Shown here: one piece after another, positions 35,820 to 46,077 of the stretch
Position numbering within the stretch: position 1 is the stretch's first letter
Layout: every line of letters starts with the position of its first letter
Made by a program: the position numbers and the translations under genes
The notes under the pieces: model-generated
The model's database searches: none
Told to the model about the DNA's origin: nothing
The model's input: the letters and a program-made list of their open reading frames with translations, nothing else
Assembly: GCA_026874595.1 (NCBI GenBank)
Contig: CM049315.1
Coordinates: 5,080,664-5,144,663 of the forward strand
Source of the DNA: Sipunculus nudus
Taxonomy: Eukaryota > Annelida > Sipuncula > Golfingiida > Sipunculidae
DNA: 64,000 nucleotides
Direction: 5' to 3'

Positions 35820-37323
35820 GATCTAATCAACTTAATGCATGAACGGGATGTTGCACATAAACTTGCATTTAAATACAATGATCCCTACCTAATGACGGTA
35901 TACCGCTCCTTACGTAATCAAGTAACTACTTTTACTCGCAACGCTAGACGTGGATTCTTCTTTAATAAAATTGCAGACGCAAAAGGTAACCAAAAACAAA
36001 TGTGGAAAGTAATACTCTTTGCCCTTAATAAAAACAATTCTAGCTCTTCGAACACAATAATGGCATCACAATTCAACAAGTATTTTGTTGACATTGGCCC
36101 TAAACTTGCATCTAAAATAAATTATCGCAACTTCAAAATATGCCGAATTCTTTTAAAATAGCTACTTTAGGTGTAGATACATATTTCTTAAGACTAGCTG
36201 CAGAAGAGCTCACGCCTTACATATGCACCATTGTTAACATGAGTTTAGAGGAAAGTTTAATTCCTACAGATTTAAAACAGGCAAGAGTTACGCCAATTTA
36301 TAAAGGGAAAGGCCCTGAGGATGATCCATGTAATTATCGCCCGATTTCTGTAATTTCACATATAGCTAAAATAATGGAAAAAGTGATTCTTCAGCAGTTA
36401 TCTTCGTTTATTCATGATAACAAACTTTTAGGCCCATCACAATCCTCATTCATAAAACAACCATTACTTCACTACTTAGCAGTTCATCTGATTGGGTTAA
36501 AGAATGCGACAAAGGATATTTAACAGCAGTTTGCTTGTAAAAAAGTATTAATTATTTGTAAATGTTTAGATTCAATATGTCACACTAGGCTACTTGACAA
36601 GCTTAATAAATATGGAATACGGAATCGAGAATTAGAGTGGTTTAAATTGTATCTAAGTAATCGGACTCAACCTACTAAATATAATGGATCAATTCCTGAC
36701 TGTTCTCAGATTTCTATGGGAGTCCCTCAAGGTTCTGTCCTCGGAACACTTTTATTCTTAATTTATATTTATGGTGTTTGTAACATACCAACATTTAGTA
36801 ACATTAGCCTATTTGCTGATGATACATGCTTATATGTTTCTGGTCCCATTATTGAGTCCGTCACACAGAAAATTCAAGTTGATATTAATAGAGTATCTGA
36901 ATGGTTTCGAGTGAATAAACTCACGATAAATACAGAAAAATCCTACCTAATGGTCATTGGAGGTAGACAAAAATTATCTAAAATTACATCATCATATCCA
37001 CCTTTTTTGGTAAATGATACAGTCCTACGGTATACTGATAAGGCTCAATATCTCGGATTAAAAATTGACAGTTTACTTACATTGACAGCACATATTAATG
37101 AACTTCCTTCCAAATTAAACCTAACTAGGCGCTTTTGCTCGTCTGAGTAAAGTTTCACCTTCACAGGAACTCGTTCATATTTATATGACCACTATACAAC
37201 CCTATAATGATTAGGTTTATTCATTTGGGCCATCAAAGCCAAACTAATATGAACGTTGTCCAGAAATTCCGAAATAAGGCTGCCCGTATAATATCTTGGA
37301 ATTATGAAAAGAATACAGCTAGT
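35820..37323 (+). pseudogene. LINE reverse transcriptase, frameshifted
   Basis: Three open pieces join into one RT. 35835-36161 is the pre-RT region. 36140-36523, in another frame, holds RVTPIYKGKG and NYRPISVISHIAKIMEK. 36647-37150 holds MGVPQGSVLGTLLF and the catalytic box LFADDTCLYV (FADD). Stops at 36521 and after 37148 and a frameshift near 36140 disable it. The thumb/C-terminal part reaches 37323 with NKAARIISWNYEKNT and continues past the LTR insertion. Family: non-LTR RT, CR1/jockey-like by eye. Confidence 0.85.
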
Positions 37324-38133
37324 TGTTACGGAACCTAATATAAACAGATCACGTATGCGTGATGAACACAATTTTTTTAATTGAGATTTAAAAAAAAATC
37401 AGATACTGTAACACTAGGCAGCGTAAAATGTCTAAGGGAATGAATAAAGAAGTCAGTGGTTTTTTTTGTCAACAAATAACTAAAATTTATTCTTAAAACA
37501 TCTCTAACATTACAGTACAATAAATCAATACAATTACACAGTACAATAAAAATATTACATCAAATCAATATAATCACACAGCCTAATAAACAAAGTGCAC
37601 AGTACCTGGATACCACCACTGTCACAACGATAAATCCTGTAAAATATATATGCCGGATGAAAAGTCTACACAAATCCTCTCGGAGAACAACAGTCCAATG
37701 TAAAGTTTATAATTGTATAGAGTTAGTAAAAGTAGAATCCCTGAAATTACTGTATAATCGGACAGGTACAACAAACTGAAATACACACGTCTATGTCCGC
37801 TGGAATCTTCTTTAACCTCTCTCTTGGCTCTAAAACACAGCCCCCTATTTATAACTTTAGCCCCAAGCCGAGAATTTTCCACTTCTTGAACAGTCGAAGG
37901 ATCTAACATAATACAGAGTGAACACGCGTTACAGGGATCATCTAGAAGAACATCGCTGTGTCTCTACATACAAGGGTGCACACGTGAGCTCGGCCAGGTA
38001 AGAAAGCCCCATGCTTGCATGACAACGAGAGTTCAACCAGTACGAATTAAACAGAGAATGCAATACGCGGGCAGACACGGGCGCTACAACACGAGTTACG
38101 TCCGTGTCACACAATAAAAGAGCACCTGTAACA
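37324..38133 (-). repeat. 3' LTR of the Gmr1-like element
   Basis: 810 bp, TG...CA ended (minus strand TGTTACAGGTGC to TTCCGTAACA). It lacks a ~36-bp block present in the other LTR and has scattered substitutions. On its inner side it abuts the polypurine tract. Confidence 0.93.
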
Positions 38134-38145
38134 CTCCCCCTCCTG
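38134..38145 (-). other. Polypurine tract
   Basis: CAGGAGGGGGAG on the minus strand, immediately before the 3' LTR. It is the expected primer for plus-strand DNA synthesis. Confidence 0.85.
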
Positions 38146-38262
38146 TAAGAAAAAAAAATAAAGTTTTCTGGGAAAACTTTCTTTTTGCGATCACAAAATT
38201 TGATCAACAACTCAAAAATCATCTTATTACCAACATTACATAAACATCTCGTTTACCACATT

Positions 38263-38928
38263 TTATAAACATCTCGATAAGCAATCAGCAAGTACATTGT
38301 CTTTCCCTTTAATGTGTTTGATTTCAAGGTTGTAATCTTGTAAGAACAAACTCCATCTCAACAATCTTTGATTTTTACACTTCAGCTTGTTCTTGAACGT
38401 GAGGGGATTGTGATCACTGAAGACAATGATAGGCCTAACTGATGAAGTAACATAAACTTCAAAATGTTGCAATGCCAAAATCAAAGCCAAACATTCTTTT
38501 TCAATAGCGGAGTAGTTTTTCTGGTTTGCATTAAACTTTCTTGAGAAATAACAAATTGGATGATCTATGCCATCATTGCCTTCTTGTAACAGCACAGCAC
38601 CAGCAGCAGTATCACTAGCATCTACAGCTAACTAAAAATGTACAGAAAAGTATGGAGCTGCTAAAACTGGTGAACTTTGCAGAATAACTTTCAAATTCTG
38701 AAATGCATTTTCACACTGAACATTCCATACGAACTTTTGTTTCTTCCTTAACAAATTAGTCAAAGGTTCAGCTACAGCAGAAAAATTTGGACAAAACTTC
38801 CTGTAGTATCCAACCATACCAAGAAAACGCATTATTTGCTTTTTGTTCTCTGGTCTAGGAAATGCAGAAATAGCACTTATCTTAGAATCATCAGGTTTTA
38901 CCTGACCCTGCCCTACAATATGACCCAA
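38263..38928 (-). pseudogene. RT thumb/connection and RNase H of the LTR element
   Basis: It continues the RT frame after a stop at 38953-38955. The first piece (38928-38632) has LGHIVGQGQVKPDDSKISAI and FLGMVGYYRKFCPNF, the gypsy-type thumb and connection. After a second in-frame stop (38632-38634) comes RNase H: VDASDTAAGAVL with the first Asp, SAIEKECLALILAL with the Glu, and VFSDHNPLTF with the third Asp, then HIKGKDNVLADCLSR. The catalytic carboxylates are all present, but the stops would truncate the product. It removes the RNA strand during reverse transcription in active relatives. Confidence 0.9.
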
Positions 38929-38952
38929 AAATGTTACTTGTGCATGACAAAA

Positions 38953-39429
38953 CTAAGATTTTATTAAGTTGATGGTCAGACGTGCCCCACTGAGTCTTTC
39001 GAAGAGTTCGCGAAGAATCCGAAGATGTTTATCTGAGGTGTCGCTGTACACGATAAGGTCATCAATATATGCGTCGCAGCCCTGAATGTCCTTGACAACC
39101 ATATGGATGAGGCGCTGGAACGTGGCTGACGAGTTCTTCATGCCAAACGGCATAAATTTATACTGGTACAGTCCTTGCGGCGTCACAAATGCGGACACTT
39201 CTATCGCTTGTTCTGTTAGCGGAACTTGCCAGAATCCTATTAGCAAGTCAAACTTGGAGACATATCTGGAGCTACCGACTCTATCAATACAATCATCGAT
39301 CCTCGGAATCGGGAACGTGTCAGTCTTGGTGACAGAGTTCAGTTTTCGATAATCTGTGCACATACGGTAAGTTTTTGCACAAAAATACACGGTGAACTCC
39401 AATACTGTTACAAGGTTCGATAAAATCAT
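38953..39429 (-). pseudogene. Reverse transcriptase core of the LTR element
   Basis: 158 codons covering fingers and palm of a Ty3/gypsy RT. MCTDYRKLN (residues ~23-31) and FPIPRIDD come first. VSKFDLLIGFWQVPL holds the first catalytic Asp (residue 61). FMPFGMKNSSATFQRL follows, and AYIDDLIVYSD holds the YxDD pair (residues 123-124). A frameshift separates it from the integrase C-terminal region upstream (39488), and a stop at its end separates it from the thumb. The nearest gypsy features are clear, but its position downstream of integrase is the unusual point. Confidence 0.93.
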
Positions 39430-39487
39430 TGTCCATCAAATATTGAATCTCATCCTGTAGTTACTTTTGCTTTTCTGGAATCAGTCT

Positions 39488-39868
39488 TTAAGGATGCTGC
39501 TTGACTGCGCTTGTCTCGCCAACATCGACGTCATGGCACAACATGTAAGTTCGCTTTGGAATGTCACTAAACAAATGTTCATGATTCCGCAGCAGGTTCT
39601 TGAGGTCTTGTTGCTGGTGTGCGGTAAGGTGTGACAGTTTGGCATCCAGGTTTATAAGCACGTCTGAGTTTTTTAATGGTACTGTACCACACTGAATGTC
39701 TACATCACAGTTACAATCAGTATCTACTTTAACTGGGTCAGGGTCAGTGTTAACACAATTTACAGCAGTAACATAACGTACAACATCTGATGTGCTATTT
39801 CTGTCATAATATGGTTTCAACATGTTAACATGGCACAGTTGTTTCTTCTTACGTCTATCTGGTGTCAA
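39488..39868 (-). pseudogene. Integrase C-terminal/linker region joined toward RT
   Basis: 126 codons. KQLCHVNMLKPYYDR (residues ~9-23) is the C-terminal motif typical of gypsy integrases (HVNMLKPY). A linker follows, then LINLDAKLSHLTAHQQQDLK and HLFSDIPKRT..CHDVDVG..VKQHP, the segment that normally precedes the RT fingers. That these two sit in one frame shows the INT-RT order is original and not a rearrangement of this copy. The frame then shifts before the RT core. Confidence 0.85.
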
Positions 39869-40052
39869 CAGTATGTAATTTAAATCACTGACTTAATTTC
39901 TTGCCAACAATGTAAGGACCAAAGTACCTAGCTTGCAGAGGTCTGCCAGGGACGGGAAGCAAGGCAAGGACCTTTTCACCTGGCTACAACTTCCTACTTA
40001 CACTGTGCTTGTCATACTTTGTTTTCATTTTATTTTGTGCAGATTTTAGATT

Positions 40053-41259
40053 TCACTTTGAAATCTTACAAGCACTGTGTAGTTTAGTGCAAAAGTCTGA
40101 GACATACTGCAGTAAACTAAGAGAATCAGGATTTTCACACAAGAGTTTTTCTTTAAGCAGTTTAAATTGACCGCGAACGGAGTGTCCAAAAACTAGTTCA
40201 AAGGCACTGAAACCCAAGGACTCTTGAAAGGATTCTCTGACAGCAAACAGCAATAGGTGGATTCCTTCATCCCATTCTTTCTGTGTGTCATAGCAATAGG
40301 TCCTGATGTTTTTTAATGTCTGGTGAAATGCTCGAGGGCGCCCTGACTTTCAGGATGGTATGGCGAAGAGCTGTGCTGTTTTTTTTACCTAGCTCAAGCA
40401 TAACTTGCTGGAATAAGCCAGACATAAAATTAGACCCTTGGTCAGACTTGACGGATTATGGTAATCCAAACGTTGTAGAAAACTTGATCAGAGCTTTGAC
40501 AACACTTTTGGCATTAATTTTACAAAGGTATTGCCTCAGGGAACCTGGTAGATACGATACGCACATAATTGTCAACAAGTATTCATGTCCAGATTTTGTT
40601 TTTAGCAGTGGTCCAACACAGTCAACAATAAACCTACTGAATGGTTCCTCGAAAGCAGGAATAGGCCTAAGTGGGGCCTTATGAGGATTCTGATTGGGCT
40701 TGCCTACTATCTGGCATTTACGGCATGATTTACAATATTGTACAACATCTTTCCTGAGGTTAGGCCAATAGAATTGTGTACAAACTTTCTGATAAGTTTT
40801 ATTTATACCTAATTGGCCAGACAAAGGAGCCTTATGTGCCATGCTTAGAATTTCATTGCGAAAGCTTTTGGGCATTACTATTTGATGTTTGAATGCCAAT
40901 TCATCATCAGCGTATACATCAGATGGTCGCCATTCACGCATAAGCACTCCGTTTTTAAAATAGAAACAAACTGGGTTCTGTGACAGTTCATCTTTAGAAA
41001 CTGCCCTGGGAAACAAACTTGACATATCAGGGTCCTTTTGCTGTTCCGCGATAAGTTCTGACCTTGAGAATGCTGCATCCTGTACGTACGAGTCATTAGA
41101 CAAGTCACTAGTGACTCCCAGAGTGTTATTATTTGGACCATTATCCTCATGTGTATTTTCCTTGGCCATAGATCTAGTTACAGCACATGAAGGATACAAA
41201 CCAGGAATTTCCTGACTTTCAGGATCAGTGTCCTGATTAAGTGACGGTTTTCCTGTCAC
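40053..41259 (-). pseudogene. Integrase of the LTR element (zinc finger and catalytic core)
   Basis: The main frame (41259-40456, 267 codons) has the integrase zinc-finger region: AHKAPLSGQLGINKTY, QFYWPNLRKDV and YCKSCRKCQ (residues ~141-183). The second zinc-ligand His of the usual GHLG reads Gln here (residue 149). The catalytic core begins FIVDCVGPLLKTKSGHEYLL with the first Asp at residue 213. Then a stop/frameshift occurs. The second Asp (SDQGSNF) and the Glu region (HPESQGALE) are readable in other frames between 40455 and 40300. The core ends at 40253-40053 (LLFAVRESFQESLGFSAFELVFG type). In active relatives it inserts the cDNA into the genome. Confidence 0.88.
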
Positions 41260-41279
41260 TATTGGTACAGGCTATACTT

Positions 41280-41664
41280 TGTCACCTGCAAAATCATAGT
41301 AGCAACTGAAATCCCTTAAAGGGTAAAGTAGTTCTTATGCCCACAGTAGTATTCGCAGAAATCAAATCTGACTTTAAATAAATACTGTGAAGCGGAACTG
41401 AAGTATGCCTGTCTGAAAACACACCATAGCATGTGCACCAGTAAAGGACCTATTAGAAAATGGCAAAGTGTATGCTAACATGAGAGTCTGGCCTGAACCA
41501 GTGTCCCTCCAAATTTTAATAGGGGTAGAATATGAAAAATCACTCGAAAGTGATACAAAACCATCGTGTATGAATGGCTCAAATAACTCCGTTTCAGAGT
41601 CAGGAGAGGAATCTACTACCTCAGCTTCATCAAACAAAGAACTGACATTGACAGTGTCAGTCAT
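41280..41664 (-). pseudogene. Aspartic protease of the LTR element
   Basis: The frame 41664-41374 carries IKIWRDTGSGQTLML with the catalytic D-T-G (Asp at residue 54), the retropepsin signature that processes Gag-Pol. Its second half is frameshifted. The matching continuation (VPLHSIYLKSDL type) is in another frame between ~41400 and 41290. It follows gag directly and precedes integrase. Confidence 0.8.
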
Positions 41665-41675
41665 AAACTCTTTTT

Positions 41676-42820
41676 TTAATTTAAGGAATCTACTTCCTTT
41701 TTATCACCAAACTCCCCATGGGAGTCAACAGAGGAATTTTCCTCAGCAGAAACAAACTTCTGTTTGTCATAAGAGGACCTGGCCTCATTTGAAATACTCT
41801 CGCAAGAGTAGTCATAAAATGACTTAGACTTATCCAGAGAATACTCCTCGCAGGAGTCTTGAAAAAACCTAGCCTTATTAAATTCCTCGCAGGAATCAAG
41901 TGAGGTTTTTACCCCGCAAGCTACGGATAGTTCTTTGGATTCAGACGGCACTTGGGCCTCCGTAGCATCAAACTCTTTATTAGAGTCAATAAAGGAGTTG
42001 TACCCCTTATTTATATGAAATGAGCCTGGCTCTTGTACTATGCTATGCATAAACTTTGAAACCAAACCAGAAGGCTTCCTATTTGGTTTATTCGCAAGTT
42101 TCCAGCAGTCAGATATTAGATGACCTACCTTCCTGCAGTAATTACAGATTTTCTTTGAAAATGATTGGTCTTTGTTGGACTTAGACAGAGTGGACGTGGC
42201 CTGAGGTGTAGCAATGGACTTGCCGGAACTATCAGGACTACTTTTACTAGGTGACTGCGCTTTCAACTTCTTTTTACCATACTGATTTACATTCTTGTTT
42301 GTAAATGACTGGTTTGATTTGCTAGTAAAGGACATTTTGTGTGTCAATGAATAATCATCAGCTAATTGAGCAGCAATGTCAAGTGTTTCAGAACTTTTCT
42401 CATCAAGAAAAGTTTTAACATCATCGTTAATGCAGCGCTTAAATTCTTCAAGCAAAATCAACTGGCGCAAATTGTCATAATCTTTCATTACATTTTTAGA
42501 ACTACACCAGCGATCAAACAACTGCTCTTTTGTCCTAGCAAATTTGACATAGGTCTGTTCTTTGCGCTTTTCCCAATTTCTGAATTTCTGGCGGTAAGCC
42601 TCTGGAACTAACTCATAACCTTTAAGGATTAACCGTTTTACCAGGTCATAGTCTGCAGCAGCTTCAACTGAAAGCTCTGTATAAATTTTTGTAACAGCAT
42701 AGTCCAATTTTCCTTAGGCCATTTAAAATTTTCATGTACCTTCTCAAAGTATAAGAAATATTTATCAACCTCTTTTTTCTTGAAAAGGTTGGACAAGTCT
42801 AATGTGCTTAGTAACATCAA
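41676..42820 (-). pseudogene. Gag with SCAN-like domain and CCHC knuckle
   Basis: The main frame is 42707-41676 (343 codons). The N-terminal part (LSNLFKKKEVDKYFLYFEKV) is in another frame from 42820, so one frameshift separates them. Residues ~37-122 (YRQKFRNWEKRKEQT.. FDRWCSS.. LRQLILLEEFKRCI.. LADDYSLTH) match the layout of the SCAN domain of vertebrate zinc-finger proteins, itself thought to derive from Gmr1-like gag capsid. Residues ~187-200 form one zinc knuckle, CNYCRKVGHLISDC (CX2CX4HX4C), the nucleic-acid-binding part. The C-terminal ~140 residues are Ser/Glu/Asp-rich. Gag builds the virus-like particle in active relatives. Confidence 0.88.
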
Positions 42821-43388
42821 AACTGTGAGTTAAGGCAGCACTTAGACTATGTTTAAGTCTTTCTTACTCCAGTCGTTTTAACTCTTTTTCTATTTCTTTT
42901 TTAGTCTTCCTCTTTCTAACCTTTTTTATGTTCTTCACTCTCTTCTCTTTGTTTTTTCCAGTTCTAACTGTTTTAATGCTAGCTCATGTAGCATTTCTAA
43001 TTTTTTAAACTCTTATTGCATAGTAAGGCTGTCATTTTTTGATGTTTCAACTTCACTCTGTTCAATTAAACCTTTCCTAACTAGATCTTGCATGATTTTA
43101 GCAATGATATGAGGCTTTCTCAAAGCTTTTTTTCATACTTAGCCCTAAGTGTTGTCCCAAACGTAACAACTGTTCCTTTGTCAACCGTTCAAGTTGATCA
43201 TGGTCGGGATCGTCAAAAAATGTCTCAGGTTTGAAATCTGCCATGTTAAGATGTTAAAACAATAACAGAAAACCACTGAGATAAAACCTGTAAACAATGT
43301 ACTGTAAACAGTATGTAATCTTGTAAACAATGTATAATAAAGCAATGTGTCAAGATCAAGGCCTAACAAATTTTCAAAACTATTACAC

Positions 43389-43406
43389 CTAACAGACGAG
43401 CCCCCA
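43389..43406 (-). other. Primer-binding site, tRNA-Pro type (partial match)
   Basis: Six bases inside the 5' LTR the minus strand reads TGGGGGCTCGTCTGTTAG. Its first 12 bases equal the tRNA-Pro primer site used by many retroviruses and retrotransposons (TGGGGGCTCGTC...). The last six differ. Confidence 0.7.
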
Positions 43407-43412
43407 ATTTTA

Positions 43413-44258
43413 TGTTACGGAACCTAATATAAACAGATCACGTATGCGTGATGAATACAAATTTTGTAATGCAGATTTTAAAAAATCAGATTTTGTAACA
43501 CTAGGCAGCGTGAAATGTGTAGGGGAATGAATAAAGAAGTTAGTGGTTTTTTTGTTAACAAATAAGTATAATTTATTCCTAAAACAACCCTAACATTACA
43601 GTTTATTAAATCAATACAATTACACAGTACAATAACAATATAACATCAAATCAATATAATCACACAGCCTAATAAACAAAGTGCAGAGTACCTGGATACC
43701 ACCACTGGTACAACGATAAATCCTGTAAAATGTATATGCCAGATGAAAAGTCTACACAAATCCTCTCAAAGAACAAGAGTCCAATGTAAAGCTCTTGTAA
43801 CAATCCAGATAGTAAACTTGAGGCAGGCAGCATCAAATTGTATAGAGTTAGTAATAGTAGAATCCCTGAAATTACTGTATAATCGGACAGGTACAACAAA
43901 CTGAAATACACACGTCTATGTCCGCTGGAATCTTCTTTAACCTCTCTCTCGGCTCTAAAACACAGCCCCCTCTTTATAACTTCTTGCACCAAGCCGAGAA
44001 TTTTCCACTTCTCGAACAGTCTAAAGGATCTAACATAATACACAGGACACGCGTTACAGGAATCATCTAGAAGAACATCGCTGTGTCTCTACATACAAGG
44101 GTGCACACGTGAGCTCGGCCAGGCGCGAAAGCCCTAAGCTAGCATGACAACGAGAGTTCAACCAGTACGGATTAAACAGAGAATGCAATACGCGGCTAGA
44201 CCAAGCGCTACAACACGAGTTACGCCTGTGTCATACAATAAAAAGAGCACCTGTAACA
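43413..44258 (-). repeat. 5' LTR of the Gmr1-like element
   Basis: 846 bp, TG...CA ended. On the minus strand it holds a TATA box (TTATAAAGA, ~43971-43979) followed by GGGGGCTGTG and a GAGAGAGAGG tract, and downstream a polyadenylation signal AATAAA (43572-43577). This is the promoter and terminator of the retroelement. It includes the ~36-bp block missing from the 3' LTR. Confidence 0.93.
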
Positions 44259-44600
44259 AGTTCAACATTGATATCAGCCGTAAAATGGAAAAAAAAACAA
44301 TCAACGATTATTGTACCTTTCTAATATATTCATGTTTAAATGCCTTAATGGTCTAGCACCTTGTTATCTTAATTATCTATCAGAAACCCATCTGAAATAC
44401 ACTCCTAAAACACGAGATATTCTAGTCAAGTCAAAGTACTTACAGTTAGAACTGAATTGATGCGAAAATCTTTTATTTATCGGGGACTATGGAATTTGTC
44501 GGAAGCTCATCGTAAGATAGATAATTTAGTTAAGTTCAAAAAAGATCTTAAGCAATATTCTCTAAACTCTTGACATAATATCAATAAATCTATTTCACTT
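44259..44600 (+). pseudogene. LINE C-terminal part, downstream of the LTR insertion
   Basis: It continues the LINE protein interrupted at 37323. Pieces in shifting frames read like the conserved end of CR1/jockey-type RTs (CLNAL.PCYLNYLSETH, TRDILVKSK, then the IYRG-like segment). A+T-rich 3' UTR-like sequence follows to roughly 44750. It lies on the same strand as the upstream half, which confirms a nested insertion instead of two separate LINE copies. Confidence 0.75.
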
Positions 44601-44816
44601 CTCTGACATGGTATGAATGCAAGTTGACATTTTATACTTTACGAATACCAGTAAGTGAATAAACACTAACATAACTATGCATACATTGCACTTGTGGTAA
44701 AACCTGTATAGCCTATGATTATCTAAATAATATTCTTTAATAAACTCTTAATAATGGTCATACTAGTACAGAAACTAACAATTTATGTTATATTCAGTTA
44801 CAATATGCTGCACATA

Positions 44817-45727
44817 CAGTAAAACCCCGCTAACGCGACCACCTGCGGGACCAGGCAGAATGGTCGTGTTAGCAGGGTGGTCGTGTTAGCGGGATGCTTG
44901 AACATTAGTCTGCCAATATTAACGCAGGCGATAATATGGGTATTTTAAGTAAATGTTATGTGGTTGTCCCTGTTTAATTTAAGATTTAATATATAAAGAA
45001 AAATAGATAACAAACATGAACATGATTCAAAAGTTCTAATCACATAGAAATAAAACACAAAAATGAAACAAATAGTTGGCGTTGAAGTCATTCTTACAGC
45101 ATTGGTCTTAACACGAAGATTATCTGATGTCGAACATGTAGTTAGAACAGAATAATCACATCAAATTCTAAGTGTTATTTATATGGTTCCTGCTTGATCA
45201 TTGAAATGTGATTTTTCACAGTTTTACTTTACTCACCTGAATGTATGCGTGCGGTGTCAGTTATGATTGCCTGACTACTTTTTTTTATTAGTACATGTAT
45301 GTTAGATGCTAATCTAACAGCCGTACTCAACAAACTAGGTAACGGACCCTGGAGTCCAATATCTTCTTATGTGTTTAGTTTAGGTGGCATTTAAAACAAG
45401 CCTAACTATGGCTGGGCAGATGATTGTCCAGCTAATTAATCACGAGCTATTATCTAAGTCCAAGCTGGGCGGTGAGCGTGTCACCTGCTCAACGGGCCGC
45501 TGTCGTCACGGGCCAGTGGTCGTGATACGGCTAATTAATTACGGGCTATTATCTAATTCCAAGCTGGGCGGTGAGCGTGTCATCTGCTCAACGGGCCGCG
45601 GTCGTCACCAGCCAGTGGTCGTGATACGGGGGCTAATCTGAAGGTCGGGACCAAAAAAGGTGGTCATTGGTCGTGTTACCGAAGTTTTTTATATGATAAT
45701 TTATATTAGTCAGTTCTGGGACCACTG
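44817..45727. mobile_element. pogo/Tigger-like MITE
   Basis: The left end is TA|CAGTAAAACCCCGCTAACGC and the right end, inverted, is TA|CAGTGGTCCCAG. CAGT termini with a TA target duplication and repeated GGTCGTGTTA modules at both ends are typical of non-autonomous pogo/Tigger elements. There is no transposase frame. An internal 99-bp tandem duplication (45431-45529 and 45530-45627) carries CTAATTAAT..GCTGGGCGGTGAGCGTGTCA in both copies. Confidence 0.65.
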
Positions 45728-45847
45728 TATTTGTTTTCTTGTATATTCCTGTCATGTTATTTGATCATGTTTAAAATTTCAATTACTATCAGGGCATTGT
45801 GGAAGAGCAGTATACTCTGAACAAGCGACTCTGAATAAAGATATATT

Positions 45848-45854
45848 AATAATA

Positions 45855-45892
<38 letters not shown>
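45848..45892. repeat. (AAT)n microsatellite
   Basis: A simple AAT tract of about 14 units. Confidence 0.9.
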
Positions 45893-45894
<2 letters not shown>

Positions 45895-45964
45895 GTAAAT
45901 AGTTGTGCTGGTCATGACTGCAATGTGATTGGTTGAATATTACGCAGGGGGAATTTCCCAGAGA

Positions 45965-45984
45965 CAGCAGCGCCTGGTGGCCAA
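45965..45984 (-). promoter_or_regulatory. CTCF-like motif 1
   Basis: On the minus strand it reads TTGGCCACCAGGCGCTGCTG, close to the CTCF core (CCACCAGGGGGCGC type). It has the same orientation as the stronger match at 51964. Confidence 0.4.
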
Positions 45985-46077
45985 ACTTGACTGGCAACCA
46001 CGATTTCATGCAGGGTTTAGTGTAGCGAATAGTTGAGCATATAGCGTAACCGCTATTTATGGAGCGTACTTTATACT

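Larger units (their letters stand above)
35190..37323 (+). mobile_element. LINE, 5'-truncated, upstream part (split by the LTR element)
   Basis: Endonuclease and reverse-transcriptase remnants lie in the usual order for an APE-type non-LTR retrotransposon (CR1/jockey-like). The RT stops mid-protein at 37323, exactly where the LTR retrotransposon begins. The remaining C-terminal portion resumes at 44259. The 5' end, with any ORF1 and the start of the endonuclease, is missing. Several frameshifts and stops show that it is dead. Confidence 0.85.
37324..44258 (-). mobile_element. Gmr1-like Ty3/gypsy LTR retrotransposon (PR-INT-RT-RH order)
   Basis: A full-structure element: LTR (43413-44258), primer site, gag, protease, integrase, reverse transcriptase, RNase H, polypurine tract, LTR (37324-38133). 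Sequence motifs are Ty3/gypsy, yet integrase lies upstream of RT as in Ty1/copia. That combination is the defining trait of the Gmr1 group, first described in deuterostomes. Pol is broken by frameshifts between the protease and integrase, inside the integrase core, and between the integrase C-terminus and RT, and by two in-frame stops in RT/RNase H. It is therefore inactive. The two LTRs differ by scattered substitutions and a ~36-bp block (present at 43795-43833, absent from the other LTR), so the insertion is not recent. It interrupts a LINE. The flanks share AGT, possibly AGTT. Confidence 0.93.

Noticed and set aside
41468-41827. Plus-strand 119-codon ORF
   Set aside because: It is the antisense shadow of gag and protease of the LTR element.
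37324-44258. An infectious endogenous retrovirus
   Set aside because: No envelope gene is present between RNase H and the 3' LTR, and pol is frameshifted with stops. It is a dead LTR retrotransposon.
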